Shown here: piece by piece, positions 38,292 to 50,779 of the stretch
How positions within the stretch are numbered: the stretch's first letter is position 1
How the letters are laid out: each line of letters opens with the position of its first letter
Made by a program: the position numbers and the translations under genes
Assembly (NCBI GenBank): GCA_026874595.1
Contig: CM049311.1
Coordinates: 52,891,676 to 52,955,675, forward strand
From: Sipunculus nudus
Taxonomy: Eukaryota; Annelida; Sipuncula; Golfingiida; Sipunculidae
DNA: 64,000 nt
Direction: 5' to 3'
Notes under the pieces: generated by a model
Database searches by the model: none
What the model was told of the DNA's origin: nothing
What the model saw: only the letters and a program-made list of their open reading frames with translations

Positions 38292-38504
38292 TGTCCGAAC
38301 CCTATAGGAATTCCTTCCCTCGCTTCAGGACACTAAAGTTGCCTAATTCACATTTACCACTTTTAGCGTCCTTAACTTGTAGCCTTCACCACGCAATTGA
38401 AAACCTTTCATTGATCGATGGAGGCGTGACTCCAAGCGGTGATCAGCTAAAAATATCTGCAGGGAAGCTATGCGCTCATGACAGTGTCACAGTAAACATT
38501 ACAG
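38292..38504 (+). CDS. Phase 1-1 coding exon of unknown fold, SAMD9-like gene
   Basis: The acceptor TTGCTTCTCATCTTTGAAG (AG 38290-38291) and donor ACAG|GTAGGA bound 213 bases (71 codons), entered and left in phase 1. The product has RFRTLKLPNSHLPLLASL, IENLSLIDGGVTPSGDQLK and HDSVTVNIT, with no membrane segment. The 'L..L.L......L..L' spacing loosely resembles one or two leucine-rich repeats, as in NLR-type tails, but I do not recognise a family. It fits between the CARD exon and the SAMD9 exon without disturbing the frame, so it may be a constant or optional linker module. Confidence 0.6.
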
Positions 38505-39035
38505 GTAGGAGTAAATTATCATCAAATTATTTCCCAGAATTTAAAATTTGGGGAATGTAAACACAAATAATCAGGATTCAGAGGATATTTCGAACTTGTA
38601 GTTGAACTCCTGCTTTTCTCTTTGTACAAAACATTGTATTCTTCATCACAGGCATAAATTTGCTGTTTCTCCAGTCTGTCTTTCGGAATAAAAAATGTTT
38701 TCCATCTATATTAATTCTCTGGATAATTTCGGAATGCCGAAGGTGCCTGACTTTTTCACCTTTGGCCTTTAATTATTTCAAAATTATTTTAAATGAATTC
38801 TTGTTCGGACATATACCAAAATTATAATTCCAGATGAATACCAACATTTACCACTATAATCAGACAATATCCCAGTAAAAACACATTCAATACAGTGGAG
38901 CATCACTGATCACAATTGTGCTGTTTTTGTCAATAGAAAATGTAATGGAATGTATAACTATTGTTTGAAGAACTGAATGTTATTTCACATGTTTTCAAAT
39001 TCTGAACTTTGACGTGAACTTCCGTGATTGTTTAG

Positions 39036-42000
39036 GTGTAGGAAGCCTAGGAAGCGGCCAGCAAATTATGATCAACCCAATGGAGGACTGGGACGTTGAA
39101 CAGTTGTGTGATTGGGTGTCACAGTCAGATTTGCCCTCGGTTATAAAGAAAAAAAGTTCTGAGGTCTTCAGGAGAGAAGACATTGACGGATCAGTCTTTG
39201 GAGATCAGTCATTCCAAAAGTTACCGTGGGATACTCTTCGGCCACTGACATTCGGATATTTATCCAAACTGATTGCCAAAAGAGATGCCTATTTCTCCCA
39301 AAACGTTGAGAGAAATAGGAATAAGACCACGTTTGAGACAACAGCGTCCAAAACGTCAATAAAGGAAAGAGTGGGTCAAACATTTCGGGAATTCGGTTCT
39401 GACAAACATCATGCCTACAGAAAAGGATCTCTTTTACAGATTTCAATGTCTGAAAGCCAGGCGTCTCTTATACCGATACACCTGTTTGTGGATACTTCAA
39501 AATATTCCGAAAAGCGGATGACATATCATATGGTGGAAGAAATCTTACAGTTCGCATCCGCCTGCTTAAATGATCGTCAGAATGGTACAATTCATTTTGG
39601 CGTATCGCCCGAAGGTGTCATTCATGGAACTATTTTGGCTAGGAGTGTTTTGGAAGAGGCTCTTGAAGCAAACCTGGGTAAAAGATTCCCATGTGACGTG
39701 CATCATGCGGTCAGATATTGTGTAAGCTCTCCACATTTTATAGAAATCACAGATGAAGCCGGACAACAGACTGACAGATACGTGGTAGAAATTGACATCA
39801 TTCCAAGTGCCCAGGTGTGTAGAAACAAATCATTCTTTGTTCAGTCTGGTATTCATGGAGGGCAACGCGAACATGAAAGTCCCATTCTTTATCGATTTGA
39901 AGAAGGGAAACCAGTGGCACAGTATCAAGACAGTATTAAGACTTATTTAGAAAAACAAGAGGAACTCAGTTGGAAACGTGGAAAGGAGGAGCAGCAGCTA
40001 AATACCAAAAGGAACAACAAACAATACTTAAGAGAAAGAATCATTGAACTGATCTACAGAGGGGACCCAAAATCAATGACTGACATCTACCCAGTTTTGC
40101 TAATTGGTCCACGTCTGAAGGAAAACGGCACTTCTTGCTCAAAGGAAGACATGGGTTTTATAAAGAACATTGACTGGAAGTTTGTACTTGACTTTGGTGA
40201 CAACAGCGAGTTGTTGGATCATATAGAGCATATCGGCAACAAAAATATGCTAGCCATCATTTTAGACAGATTCAGTCCTAAAGACAGAAAGGAAAGCATT
40301 GATCTTCAAGATGAAATAATGAAATCGGGAAATTCAATCTGGATCTTTGCTAATGGTCATTCAGGACAAGCTGTTAAGTCCTACACCGACCCATTTCAGT
40401 GGAGGAAAGAGCGTGGCCAGGCTTTCCAAGAAAGCTTGAAATTTGTGTCCTCCCTTATCCCAGAAGACAGAGCACTTATCGTGATTGCACTACCGGGAAA
40501 TGAAAATGGTATTGTTACTGAAGTGGCGTGTGACATGTGCAGTACCTTTCCGGATCAGTTTGCAATACTTGCGGATGACGGAGCCAATGCTGTGAAGCTG
40601 AACGAAGAGTTGGTCCATAGACATATAGCTGAACAGAATACCATCGAGAGGAAAACGATAGTAGATGTATCTTGGATGACAATTCAATCACTTTTAGAAG
40701 AATTTCTGTCACCTCTTGAAGGCGAGAACCTAACGGTTCCTCACTCAGAATTTGAATCATGTCACCTAGATGACTACGAGAAGAGTCGCTGGACTGATTT
40801 AGAAATACTGGGTAGCAATCAATGTGAACATGCATGGTTTCTAAATCACAAAGATAAGTACGATGCCAAGAGATTGGAAGTAGCAGAGCAGTTCTACAAG
40901 GGTCAGGAGGTCTCCTGGTGGAACTTTTTCTTTAAAGACCAGGTGATGACCAGGCATATTTTTACAAAACTAGATTACCTTGTAGATGAGGCGATGGAAG
41001 GCAAATTGCTGGATATTGACCATGAGGCAATCGCATGCGTCACGCTTTATCATCAGCCAGGAGCAGGAGGTACCACTGTTGCTAAAAACATTCTGTGGAA
41101 GAGACGGAAGCAAACAAGATGCGTAGTTGTCAAAATAAGAGACGTTGACAAGGCAGCCAGTCAGTTGCTGGACTTTCGAAATTACAAGGAGATACTTCCA
41201 GGTCCAGTGTTAGTGATGCTAGATAATCAAGATGATGAAAAGGTGGGTGAGTTGGTTTTAAAAACACAAGAAATGGGAACTCCATCCAAGAGCAAAAAAG
41301 TTGCTTTTGTGTTCTTGAAATGCTCCCGGTCTACAGATGTACCCGGCAGCATTGATGATTCGTGCGTTGCTTTAAAACAAGAACTCCATCAAGAAGAAAG
41401 GCTCTGGCTTCAAGAAAAGTCTCACTATCTGAAACAGAAGTATACTGAAAGAAAAGGAATGGACCCTCAATTTCTGATATCCTTCAACATATTAAAGGAA
41501 GGTTTTGACCCTAACCATATCATTCAGACGGTTGAGAGGCTTCTGACTGATATAAAGAGGCCAAAGGAACGAAAGCTGTTGAAATATATCGCCTTTCTTG
41601 ACAAGTACGACCTGCGTCACAGGCCGATCCCAGCCGGCGCATTTCACAATATGATGCATGAAAACCCATACGCACGTCAAGGAATACAAGGTAATAAAGC
41701 GTTTGCTCACTGGGAAACCTGTCTAAGCTACCCACTTCTTATACTTCTGAATCAGACTAAAGTCTCTCACTGTGGAAGCGTGAGAGCTTTTGGGATTATT
41801 CATCCGCTCTTGTCAAATGAACTTTTGCGATGTTTAATGTCAGCAGAGTCCCAGACGATCGGCGATGTTGCTTTAGAGTTGATGGAAAACAGAGAAATAC
41901 GTTTCAGCAACAGCTTTTCTCAACGAGAGCTTTGCAGACTTTTGGTGGACATACTCAAGCAACGTGACCGTGGAGCGGATGGTAAACTTGTTCCCTTTTC

Positions 42001-43660
42001 GCCCCTGATCCAGGCGATTAGAAAAGAAGATAGTCCGGAAAAGACAATACAGGTATTGGTCAAAGGCTTTGAGTTCACAAATGACGCCTTTGTAGCCCAA
42101 CAGATTGCAAGATTGTTTATCCGTTTGAGGAACTGGGCAAAAGCCCAGCACTTCGCCAATGAGGCCATTGATAGGTGTCCAGACAATTCCTACCTCCATG
42201 ATACATGTGCCCAAATATTTCTGAAACAGATTGAAGAACGGAAACGGGAAAGTAATGAAGGCTCCGCCGACCTAGCAACTGCTGGAGAGATTATTGACCT
42301 TGGACTTCAAGCTCAGCAATGGCTTCTCCAAGTAACCAGATTGAGCAGGTCTGGGTATGTGCTTGGCAAGGTGAATAATGCCGGGCTTTTTGGAGAAATC
42401 AAAGTATTCTTAGACATCATGCGTTACATGGAACCCATCTTGCGTCAGATGGGGCACTATGGGCCCGCTCAACTCCTGTTGTCCAATATTACCATATTTC
42501 CTCATTGGAAGCATCAGAATTCAGGGAATTTGTACGAAGATATTTTACGCAAGATGGGACACCGTGCCAACTGGTGTATACAGCATCTTGATGATGAATC
42601 CGTGCAGGTTAGGTCTAGATATTCGGATAAGTCCGTGGCAACTCAAAGGGAAATTGATCTCCAAAAACTTGACGAAATGAAGAAAAACATGGCTCGGTAT
42701 TATGGCCATGTCCATGGTGGCCAGGTTCAGCCATATCAACCGATAGAAGAGCAAAATAAACAAAGACGCAGTATGGTATACCCCCAAGGAAACTCTCTCC
42801 GCAGCATTCTGCAGCTTCAGAGAGAGGGTAACGATGGAAAGCTGCTTGAATTACATGGAAACTATTTGGCCAATGTGAACTCAGGACAAGCGAATGCTGA
42901 TGATTTCCGTGGCCTCTTAAATGTAATTTTTGCCATGCATTCAAGAAAGATATCCCCCATGCCCAAAGTTACTTTAAGTGACCTTATCAGTTGGAGCAAT
43001 ACTCTGTACGAACAGAGAGGCAATCTGAAAGAAGATTCCTTGGAACCGTTCATGTACTTTTGTATGATGAACTGGCCACGACAAAACGCTGAGGAAGTAG
43101 CGACACCAACTGCTCTCAAGAATTGTCTTAAGAACTGGGAACTTGTTTTCAAACAGAAGTATCTTGGGAACAACGATGATAGGCTCAAATGGAGACAAGA
43201 AAATATATGGTTTATGTTCTCACAAGGCACAGGACTAGACTCCTTTGTTTACTACCGTGATATCAGAAATGAAGCTACCCAGGACGGGAAAATACCCATG
43301 CGTAATAAGGACATGTGGCAATCATCAGTTGCTAGGAGTCGTCTTGTAAGGTTCCAAGGCATTCTTAATCAACAAGGTGACTTCGTGAACATTAAAGTCT
43401 CTCCTCATGGAAACGTGCAGAACATTTCCCTACCTGCCTCCCATGGTGTCTCGGACAGGCAGATGCGAAACAAAACTGTCTCTTTTGTGATCGGTTTCAC
43501 ATGGGCTGGACCGAAGGCCTTTGATATTACAAGTCGATTAGGAAACGTTCAAAGCTCCACAGCACAGAGACCATCTCACCAGAATGTTGGCGATTTGGCT
43601 TGTGGTGAAGTCGTTGGTGAATGGGGAACGCTGATGGACGAAGGTGAGGTTCATCTCTAA
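39036..43660 (+). CDS. SAMD9-like: SAMD9-like protein body (SAM, AlbA, STAND NTPase, TPR, OB-like)
   Basis: One uninterrupted exon entered in phase 1 after TGATTGTTTAG; an ATG-initiated reading would begin at 39014 (1548 residues) or 39068. Residues below count from 39014. A SAM-like domain starts at about 24 (EDWDVEQLCDWV). A Schlafen/AlbA_2-type domain covers roughly 155-300 (GTIHFGVSPEGVIHG at 191). A P-loop NTPase of the STAND type follows, with P-loop HQPGAGGTTVAKN at 680-692 and Walker B VLVMLDNQDD at 732-741. TPR-like helices are near 1026-1070 (LRNWAKAQHFANEAI). A C-terminal OB-like segment starts at 1443 (RLVRFQGILNQQGDFVNIKV). Length and order match vertebrate SAMD9/SAMD9L, which are also single-exon, cytoplasmic, interferon-linked antiviral and growth-restricting proteins. 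No stop or frameshift. The human role is not proven for this homologue. Confidence 0.92.
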
Positions 43661-43715
43661 GGCCTTCGTAGTAATGTCGTTGAAACTTATATATCCTTCA
43701 ACAATAAAAACATAA
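43661..43715 (+). terminator. 3' UTR and poly(A) signal of the SAMD9-like gene
   Basis: AATAAA at 43703-43708 lies 43 bases after the stop, with T-rich sequence following from 43740. This implies a very short 3' UTR. The cleavage site is not determined. Confidence 0.6.
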
Positions 43716-45556
43716 ACAAATGTAAAATGAGGAAGAAATGTCCATTTTTCATCTTCATTATTTTAACACTTTTATGTATCAGTGACGCAGGTGGGAAAAA
43801 CACCTAGGGTTACATAATTTACAGTCCGAAGTTTTTTAACTAAACTGTTATGATTATACAAGGGACTCCGACATGCTTACAATTTTTGGTAAAATCGTGA
43901 CTAACGGAACGGTTCCCAAGAAGTTTGTGTTGGTTGTTTTTAAAATGGTTGTAAAATATCTCTGGCGTATATTATACTCACTATAATGAGTTCAAGAAAA
44001 AAAAAGAAGATAAAGTACCAACCAGTTTGTTTTAAAAAAATAACGATTATTATTCTGAGATAGCTTCAAAGTGTGGTTCAAAGTGAGTATATTTTCTATT
44101 TCAGAATGTCCACAATGAGCTACGACGTTATTATGCGGGTTACAACGACAACGTCAGATGGGGCTATCAGACTGAACAAATGAAAAGTATGGAGGTTCAG
44201 AAGAGACATGTGGTCGCGTCATGGTTGTTGTATATGTTTTATATGGATCCGTACATTAGTGTACAGTTGAACGAAGTACCAGTTCTTAACAGAATACCGG
44301 TATTTTTTTATCATCTTAAGGTATTCCTTTCAGAATAACGGTGTATATACTGGTCGATATTTCTTTCCGCCTTGTCAGTGCTATGTATTATATGTTTCTG
44401 GTAATGTTAGTCTGAAATTATCTCTAGATTCAATCGAAGATATGAGTGAATTAATTATGCACAAATGCGTTTAAGTGTGGTGGGGTCATAATTATTTGTC
44501 AATAGAGCTTCTCACCTGAATTAAAATTCCCTGCAAAATCCACGCATATCTAATCAGACCAGAGGTCACCAGACTACTTTGTGGTGTTGCTGCAATAACT
44601 GACTAGGAATATGATGGTTGATTAAACTCACCAGAAATATTAAACAATAAAATATCTCGCCTTAGTTCGATTCCCTGCAAATTCAACCATATTTGATGAG
44701 GTCAGAGGTCACCAGACTTTAAGTGGTGCTGTGAGAAAATCTTATGGATTATATTATTTATATATATTTACCAACAGAGTTTCTCGCCTGAATTAAATTC
44801 TCGGCACCGACTTAAATTTAATGAAGTCAGAGGTCACAAATCAGACGTCAGGTATAATCCAACTTCGCGGTGCGCTTGTTTTAAATAACAAACACACATC
44901 CCTGTTCCGTATGTTTTGTATGGACAGACCACATTCCGACGCGTTGATTACATGCAACGCAGATGATTTTTAAACATGAACATTGTTAGAGGAAATAAGG
45001 GCTTTTAAGAACCACCGTTTGGAGTGTTAGATGTGAACAGAGTATACAGTGGTGCATGACTGACGGCTGAGGTGCATTCGGTACCCTTTGTGAATGTAAT
45101 TTTCGTGAGTAATATCAAATGTTATCAATGCTTTAAAAGTGCTGTTTTGTAATGTCCACGTGCAGAGAAAAAATATGAATTATACAGTGTGTGCACGTGT
45201 TTTGTACGCTGCAGTTAAGTCCAGCTTGGAATGCAAGGGATGCTCTCTACAGTCGAACATGGATGGAGACATGCAGTCTCATGTCCATTTTGTTAACGGT
45301 CTGCAGTACAGTTATACAAGATGCTATTTCATGCACTGATTTGTTTGGTTATAATTTCTATACTTTATTTTGTTATGTTAATTAACGAAATGAAAATAAT
45401 AAACAATGAACATGTATATTGTGTCATATTTGTACGTTTTTATATTAAATTATTGTTACATTAAACTGCAACCGCGTTGTGCGAGGCTATTGTTAGTAAT
45501 GTACTTTTCTGTTATAGTATCATACTCTTAAAAACTTACAATTATTTTTTTAAAAC

Positions 45557-45560
<4 letters not shown>
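43716..45560. other. Downstream non-coding stretch
   Basis: Three diverged modules of about 140 bp (44500-44850) share 'gaattaaattc' , 'agtcagaggtcac' and 'cagact..gtggtg'. An acceptor-like TTCTATTTCAG at 44094-44104 is followed by a 76-codon open stretch, discussed under findings. No other gene is seen. Confidence 0.5.

Positions 45561-45607
<47 letters not shown>
45561..45607. repeat. (TA)n microsatellite
   Basis: An uninterrupted TA run abutting the hAT-like MITE. Confidence 0.95.
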
Positions 45608-45610
<3 letters not shown>

Positions 45611-45826
45611 GGGCATAGCCAGGATTTAGGGAGGGGAGGGGACGAAATATTTGGCATATGTACATATGATTTTATATTGAAATAAGTCCCAAATCTGCGG
45701 ATACCAGTACCAGGAATTTCATGATTGTGTTTTAAAAAATTGAAATTCCAGGAGGACGGGGAATACTGGATGCCAGTGGGGGACATTGCCCCCCCCCCCC
45801 CCCCCCCCCGCCTTGGCTACGCCCCT
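45608..45826. mobile_element. hAT-like MITE
   Basis: The left end CAGGGGCATAGCCAGG and right end CCTTGGCTACGCCCCT are inverted with one mismatch, the usual CAGGGGCGTAGCC terminus of hAT-type MITEs. A 20-base C run (about 45789-45809) lies just inside the right end. Target duplication cannot be judged because the left flank is TA repeat. Confidence 0.7.
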
Positions 45827-46404
45827 TCGTCTATAACAATGTGACAGGTATGGACGTATATTGTATTTGATGTCGCCCTGGTTATAGAATTGAGGATAAA
45901 ACACCAGTTTATTGTTTATATGCCATAGACATAAGGTTTAGACCTCTATATTTCGCTAGTGGCCAGCCGTTTGTAATGTAGTCTAAGTTAGTCTCATCAT
46001 TGCTTTTAAACCATGGCTGCTTTAAACACTAGACTCACGGGCAGTACGAATATGTTTAAAAATGAAATAAAAGAAAAATAATGCTAACACTATGATGACA
46101 ATATGGCATCTGACGACGCAGGTTCATGACGACGCATTTCACGTTAGATTGTCTTAATTGAAACATGAACTGAATGAGGAAAAAACTAAAGAACTGATCA
46201 AATAGTGGTTTATGCACAGATCTGAGCTATGTGGTCAGATGACAAGTGGAGAATACTTATGTATTTGCTAGGTAGTTGATTTTTTCTAGCAACATTGATG
46301 AGACAGTGCTGGACCCAATGATGGGAGATATGGTTTCATTTGATTAGTGGAGTATATTTATATATTTGTTCAGCAGTTGATTTATTTCACAATTATACCA
46401 TTAT

Positions 46405-46405
46405 A

Positions 46406-46466
<61 letters not shown>
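46405..46466. repeat. (CA)n(TA)n microsatellite
   Basis: About 24 bases of CA followed by about 38 bases of TA. Confidence 0.95.
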
Positions 46467-46468
<2 letters not shown>

Positions 46469-47031
46469 CAATATAGCCGAGTCCCAATGATGGGATATGT
46501 AGTTCAAGTGTCAATACACCACCTAGCTCCCGGATGTGTTTTCCCATATAATTTACAAAGTGGCAGTTTCATATCTCCACTGAATCATATGATTAATACG
46601 GTGGCGTCAATTTTTCTTCAAGGCTTTTATTGTCTGTGTGACACATATCATATACATTACAATTAAGTGTAAGGTTTAAAAAAAGATAAAGTATTATGTT
46701 TCCAGTATATATGTCAATGCCAAACCATGTCATAGTCAACTCAAAAATTCTATGAATTTGGTCATGATCCTGTGGATCATACTCCCATTTTCGACGTTAA
46801 GGACGGGTGCCTCCTCTCACGGTCCCCATAATACGAGGCTCACCCATCCATATATATAAATTTTTATTCCGCTTAAAGAAACCGCTTATCGTAAGTTACT
46901 TCCATTAGTGAGAGTTCACTAAACAGTAAATATACACATTAAATATGGGAGGGCACATTCTCTTTCATTCCCTTCCTAAATAAACCGTTGCCATATCTGT
47001 ATTTTATATAATAACAATTAATAATAATTAA

Positions 47032-47070
<39 letters not shown>

Positions 47071-48978
47071 TATAATTAGAAAAATAAAGATATATTTTAG
47101 TGGTCACATAATCAGCAGGCTACATGTATAAAAACGATTATGTTCGTTTATACACGCGCGCGCACCCTCATATATACACACGAGATTTTGTATTTATTAA
47201 AATTTGTTCAGTGATTAAGTGGCCAAAATTATTGGAATTAAATGTAGATGCTGCAAAAAATGTCTGTCAAATTCAGGAAGGAAGTTCAGTATGCATTTAA
47301 CACATACATATACACCGTAGGATTTATTTAAACTGTATATAAATACATAGCACTGGCTTTTAGGTTTTTATAAAGTCTTTCTTTACTGCTCTTCGCTTAG
47401 TTCTCTTGAATAAATTTTAATAAAAGTGCACAGTTATATTTGTTGTATTTGTTATATTTTCTTTTTTTTCGTAAAAATGGACAATTATAAAATAAATAGA
47501 TCTACAGAAGTTGTCAGTGAATTGAATGAAATTTTTAGGATCGATGGATCTCAGGCTAAGGAGCAAATGCGACTTTCTATCGGGGGGGGGGGGGGGGGCA
47601 AGTATAAATTTTTAAAATTCTGGCGTCTAAACATTAGTCTAACAATGGGCAGGACCTGCCATGCCGTCAGCATTAGTGAGCATATTTTCCCCGACAATAT
47701 AGGCCTATGTAAAATATGACGTTACACCATGCCTTGATACACGTAATCTTGTGTGCGAAACTTTTGTGCAAAACATATTCATATATCAGTACTATATAGT
47801 TATATAATTTACCGGCAGGTGACAGTACCTGTACCAGGTGTGGCAATATAGCCATGTGAACACGGCCCACCAACGACTCTGATGCACAATAAAGGCTGTC
47901 CAGTCTAACAGATGGCTTGGCAATTGTTTTTCATCTGAAACATGGTCAAGCCGTGTCTTACTGTCATTTCCACAGCTTTCATGTTCATGTCACTTTGACC
48001 TGCCGCCATTGTAACCGAGACTGGTCTACAAGGGTCCATGTTTGTTGTTTGGTGGAAAAGGATCTTCATAATGCAGTAAACGGCGCCCCTTCTGCACATA
48101 ATATTGAATGGTATCCAGCATAAATATAGTCGTATCTCTAAGTTCACGTCCATCTGAGCTGGTTAAAAGTTAACATACAGTTAAGACTGGATATTCGATG
48201 CAATGGTTAAGACTTCGATCCTCCAGCTGACTGAGCCAATTAATTTGCTCTTGCTATGTTGCAACGCTTAGAACGGGTACTACCACCTAGACCTAGTGGC
48301 AAATTATATAACTAATATTCGGCTATCTGACTGATTATTATCAGTATTTTTATTTGTCTATCGGTACATGGAATAAAATTTTATTTTAAATATTTTGGTA
48401 GCAAACATAAATACTAAAGCCCTGGCAGGGCTATGTGCAGTTGGCTTAATTATAATCTTTTAGAAATTCTCTAAACCGGGCCTATCAAAGCAATTAAGTG
48501 ATTAAGCTATCCATTATTGTTTTCAGTTACTGTGGCTTGAGGACATATAGGTTAAGATTAAATATATAATACATTTTAGTTCTTGCTGCAGGGGAATGTA
48601 TTAATAGTTTTATGAGGTCTGTTTTCATAACTCGCATGGAAAACCATGGGTTGGTCAAATCTTCCTGATTCATGGTAGAGTGCAGAGAGTTCTTCACGTG
48701 AAGAGAAACCCTTAGAGGGAAACATTCCCCATGTGACGCTCTTTATATAAATATTATCCCTTAAAATTATTTAATAAGTAAGCTAAATAGACGGTAAACA
48801 TGGTAAAGCCAGTCAGACGGTAAACTGCTCTTCGTTTTTAAATACGTGTTTATGACGTAGGGGACCGCCAAAATTCCCAACCGGTTGTAATCCAAACACG
48901 TCCAATAATGACATTTGACGACTGGGAACAATTAGACGAACATCAGTTTTTTAGAGACTAAGAGGCTTCATATAATTT
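46467..48978. other. Non-coding stretch
   Basis: Contains (TAA)n at about 47033-47071, a short CGCGCG patch near 47156, and an 18-base G run at 47582-47599. No gene is recognised; a 97-codon frame at 47426 runs through the poly-G and looks random. Confidence 0.5.
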
Positions 48979-49014
48979 AGAGAGAGAGATAGAGAAAGAG
49001 AGAGGGAGAGAGAG
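48979..49014. repeat. (GA)n low-complexity tract
   Basis: GAGA-rich 36 bases with interruptions. Confidence 0.85.
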
Positions 49015-49023
49015 CACATCACT

Positions 49024-49290
49024 TCAGCTTCAGGTGATAGAGAGGATGTTAGAGTTTCTGAAACAAGGAGCAAAACTGCAGAAAGCATTAACAGAGTTTC
49101 CTCGATTTGCGGCGAGAGAGACGATTTTGACAGATCCTTGCTGAAATTTGAACGATTCGCAGAGTATGCCAATATGACGGATTTTCACAAAGTGACCCTT
49201 GGGCACAATATTATTCATTTGTACCTAATATTCAAGCATAGGAAGGGAAGCTTATATATTAGTAACGATTACATCTGTTGGTTGATGGGA
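49024..49290 (+). pseudogene. Coding-like fragment, unidentified
   Basis: An open stretch reads SLLKFERFAEYANMTDFHKV and LGHNIIHLYLIFKHRKG, with protein-like composition. Upstream it is closed by stops within the GA tract, and no proper acceptor is visible. Downstream it runs into a dispersed repeat. It may be a relic of a transposon-encoded protein. I cannot name the family. Confidence 0.3.
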
Positions 49291-49334
49291 CAGCAGCTAG
49301 GGGTAAGGGTAAGGCTTCCCTTGCGCTCACACAC

Positions 49335-49530
49335 ATCTGATTTCCTCCGCCAGGAGGCTATGCGCACATCCCCGTTCGTGTGTATGTTTGTCTTTGTTCA
49401 CAACGGAACTCGCACAGTCTTTAACGGAATCTCATGAAATTTTCAAGGCTTTTCGGGAATGGGCCAATGAAAAATTGACTAGATTTTGGTGTGGATACGG
49501 CACATGATTCGGATTCACCAAGGATTATTC
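49335..49530 (+). repeat. Dispersed repeat ('cctccgccaggaggctatg')
   Basis: Shares with 37146-37310 the opening CCTCCGCCAGGAGGCTATG-type motif, a 'cgtgtgtatgtttgtctttg' section and 'gaatctcatgaaattttcaa', followed by 'gattttggtgtggatacgg'. It is a common invertebrate repeat type. Confidence 0.6.
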
Positions 49531-50779
49531 ACAAATGTACAATCAGTAATGCACAAATGAATATAGGGTTAGGGGCCGAATCAGTGAATGTAAACACGGT
49601 TTTTGGAGTATGAGTTTATTGTGAGACTTTAAAACTATAAAGAAATATATGGTAGAATTGTCAAACACAATGTACATTTCAAGGCTTTTATAGTGATAAA
49701 ATGGTTAAAGATACATGTATATTCATTGACTGGTCCTACGGTTTTAGCTTTTAACTTCCTGCTCTAAGCTGGAATATGTCAGATCTATCATCAGTTAGCA
49801 TTTAGATTACAGCAGGCTAGGCCTTCTGCCAACCGTGAAATTATTTTACCGTGTAACTGTATTTACTGAGGGCATGGGTACAAAAAGTACAGTCACTAGG
49901 TCCATATAAAACGCAGTTTCTGGCCGCATTGCCACAGCCTCTGTGGGCTCAGCCAGCGAGATGTTCCTTTGTCTGAATACCCGAGGGGACCATATATCTC
50001 ATCGTAGACTTTAATTAGCGATTAATTCCAATGTTAAGTTTGATATACTTCATGAAAAAATCCAGGACATTTACATTACAGGTAAATCCACATATCAATC
50101 CAGGCTCAGGATGTGCAGAATTTATTAGTAGTCATATTCCCTAGCATAATAATTCAAGCTAAAGATAAAAGAGTGAAACATAAAAAAAAAGTAAAATTTA
50201 ACAGTAATATAGTTCACATTGATTGTTCAAATCGTCAGTAGTTTCATTCCAGAATGCATTTCTTGTAGTCTGCTGTGTAAAAATATTAAAAAATTGTACT
50301 TGAATTATGTGATATAAGTTTAATTGGAATAAAATGTATTGTGGTATAAACTATATTACAGAGATACATTTTGGTATAAATTTTCAAATTATTAGACTGC
50401 TATGATAGATTTAGGCCATTATGTATATAAGAACGTAATATGAGCTAGACAGGCACACGGACAGACATGACTACACATTTACACATCTATATGTATTTGT
50501 ATAATATGCGTCATGTTATATGTATGTATATTATATGTCACCAGGAACATATTTGGTATGGATATGGATGGCCTTTAATGTGATATACACTCCTTACGCA
50601 GCAGAAGCATGTTACAGAGTGAATTAAGCGTATTACTGCTGCGTTAGACGTTATGTACAATGAGTGTTAAGTGGTAAACGTAGGCATTATGGCGTGGTAA
50701 CACTGCGACCTCCCGTATTTCTAGCCGAAGGAACATTAAATCCGGTGGACCAATATTAACGACTTTGCTCGAATTTCTT
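49531..50779. other. Non-coding stretch
   Basis: AT-rich, with no gene, RNA gene or clear repeat structure that I can support. Confidence 0.45.

Noticed and set aside
40515-43230. Several 70-122 codon minus-strand frames opposite the SAMD9-like exon
   Set aside because: Antisense shadows of a long, codon-biased coding exon; no motifs.
46801-46850. Possible tRNA-like or other structured RNA text
   Set aside because: No complete cloverleaf with A and B boxes could be drawn; no RNA gene could be supported anywhere in the window.
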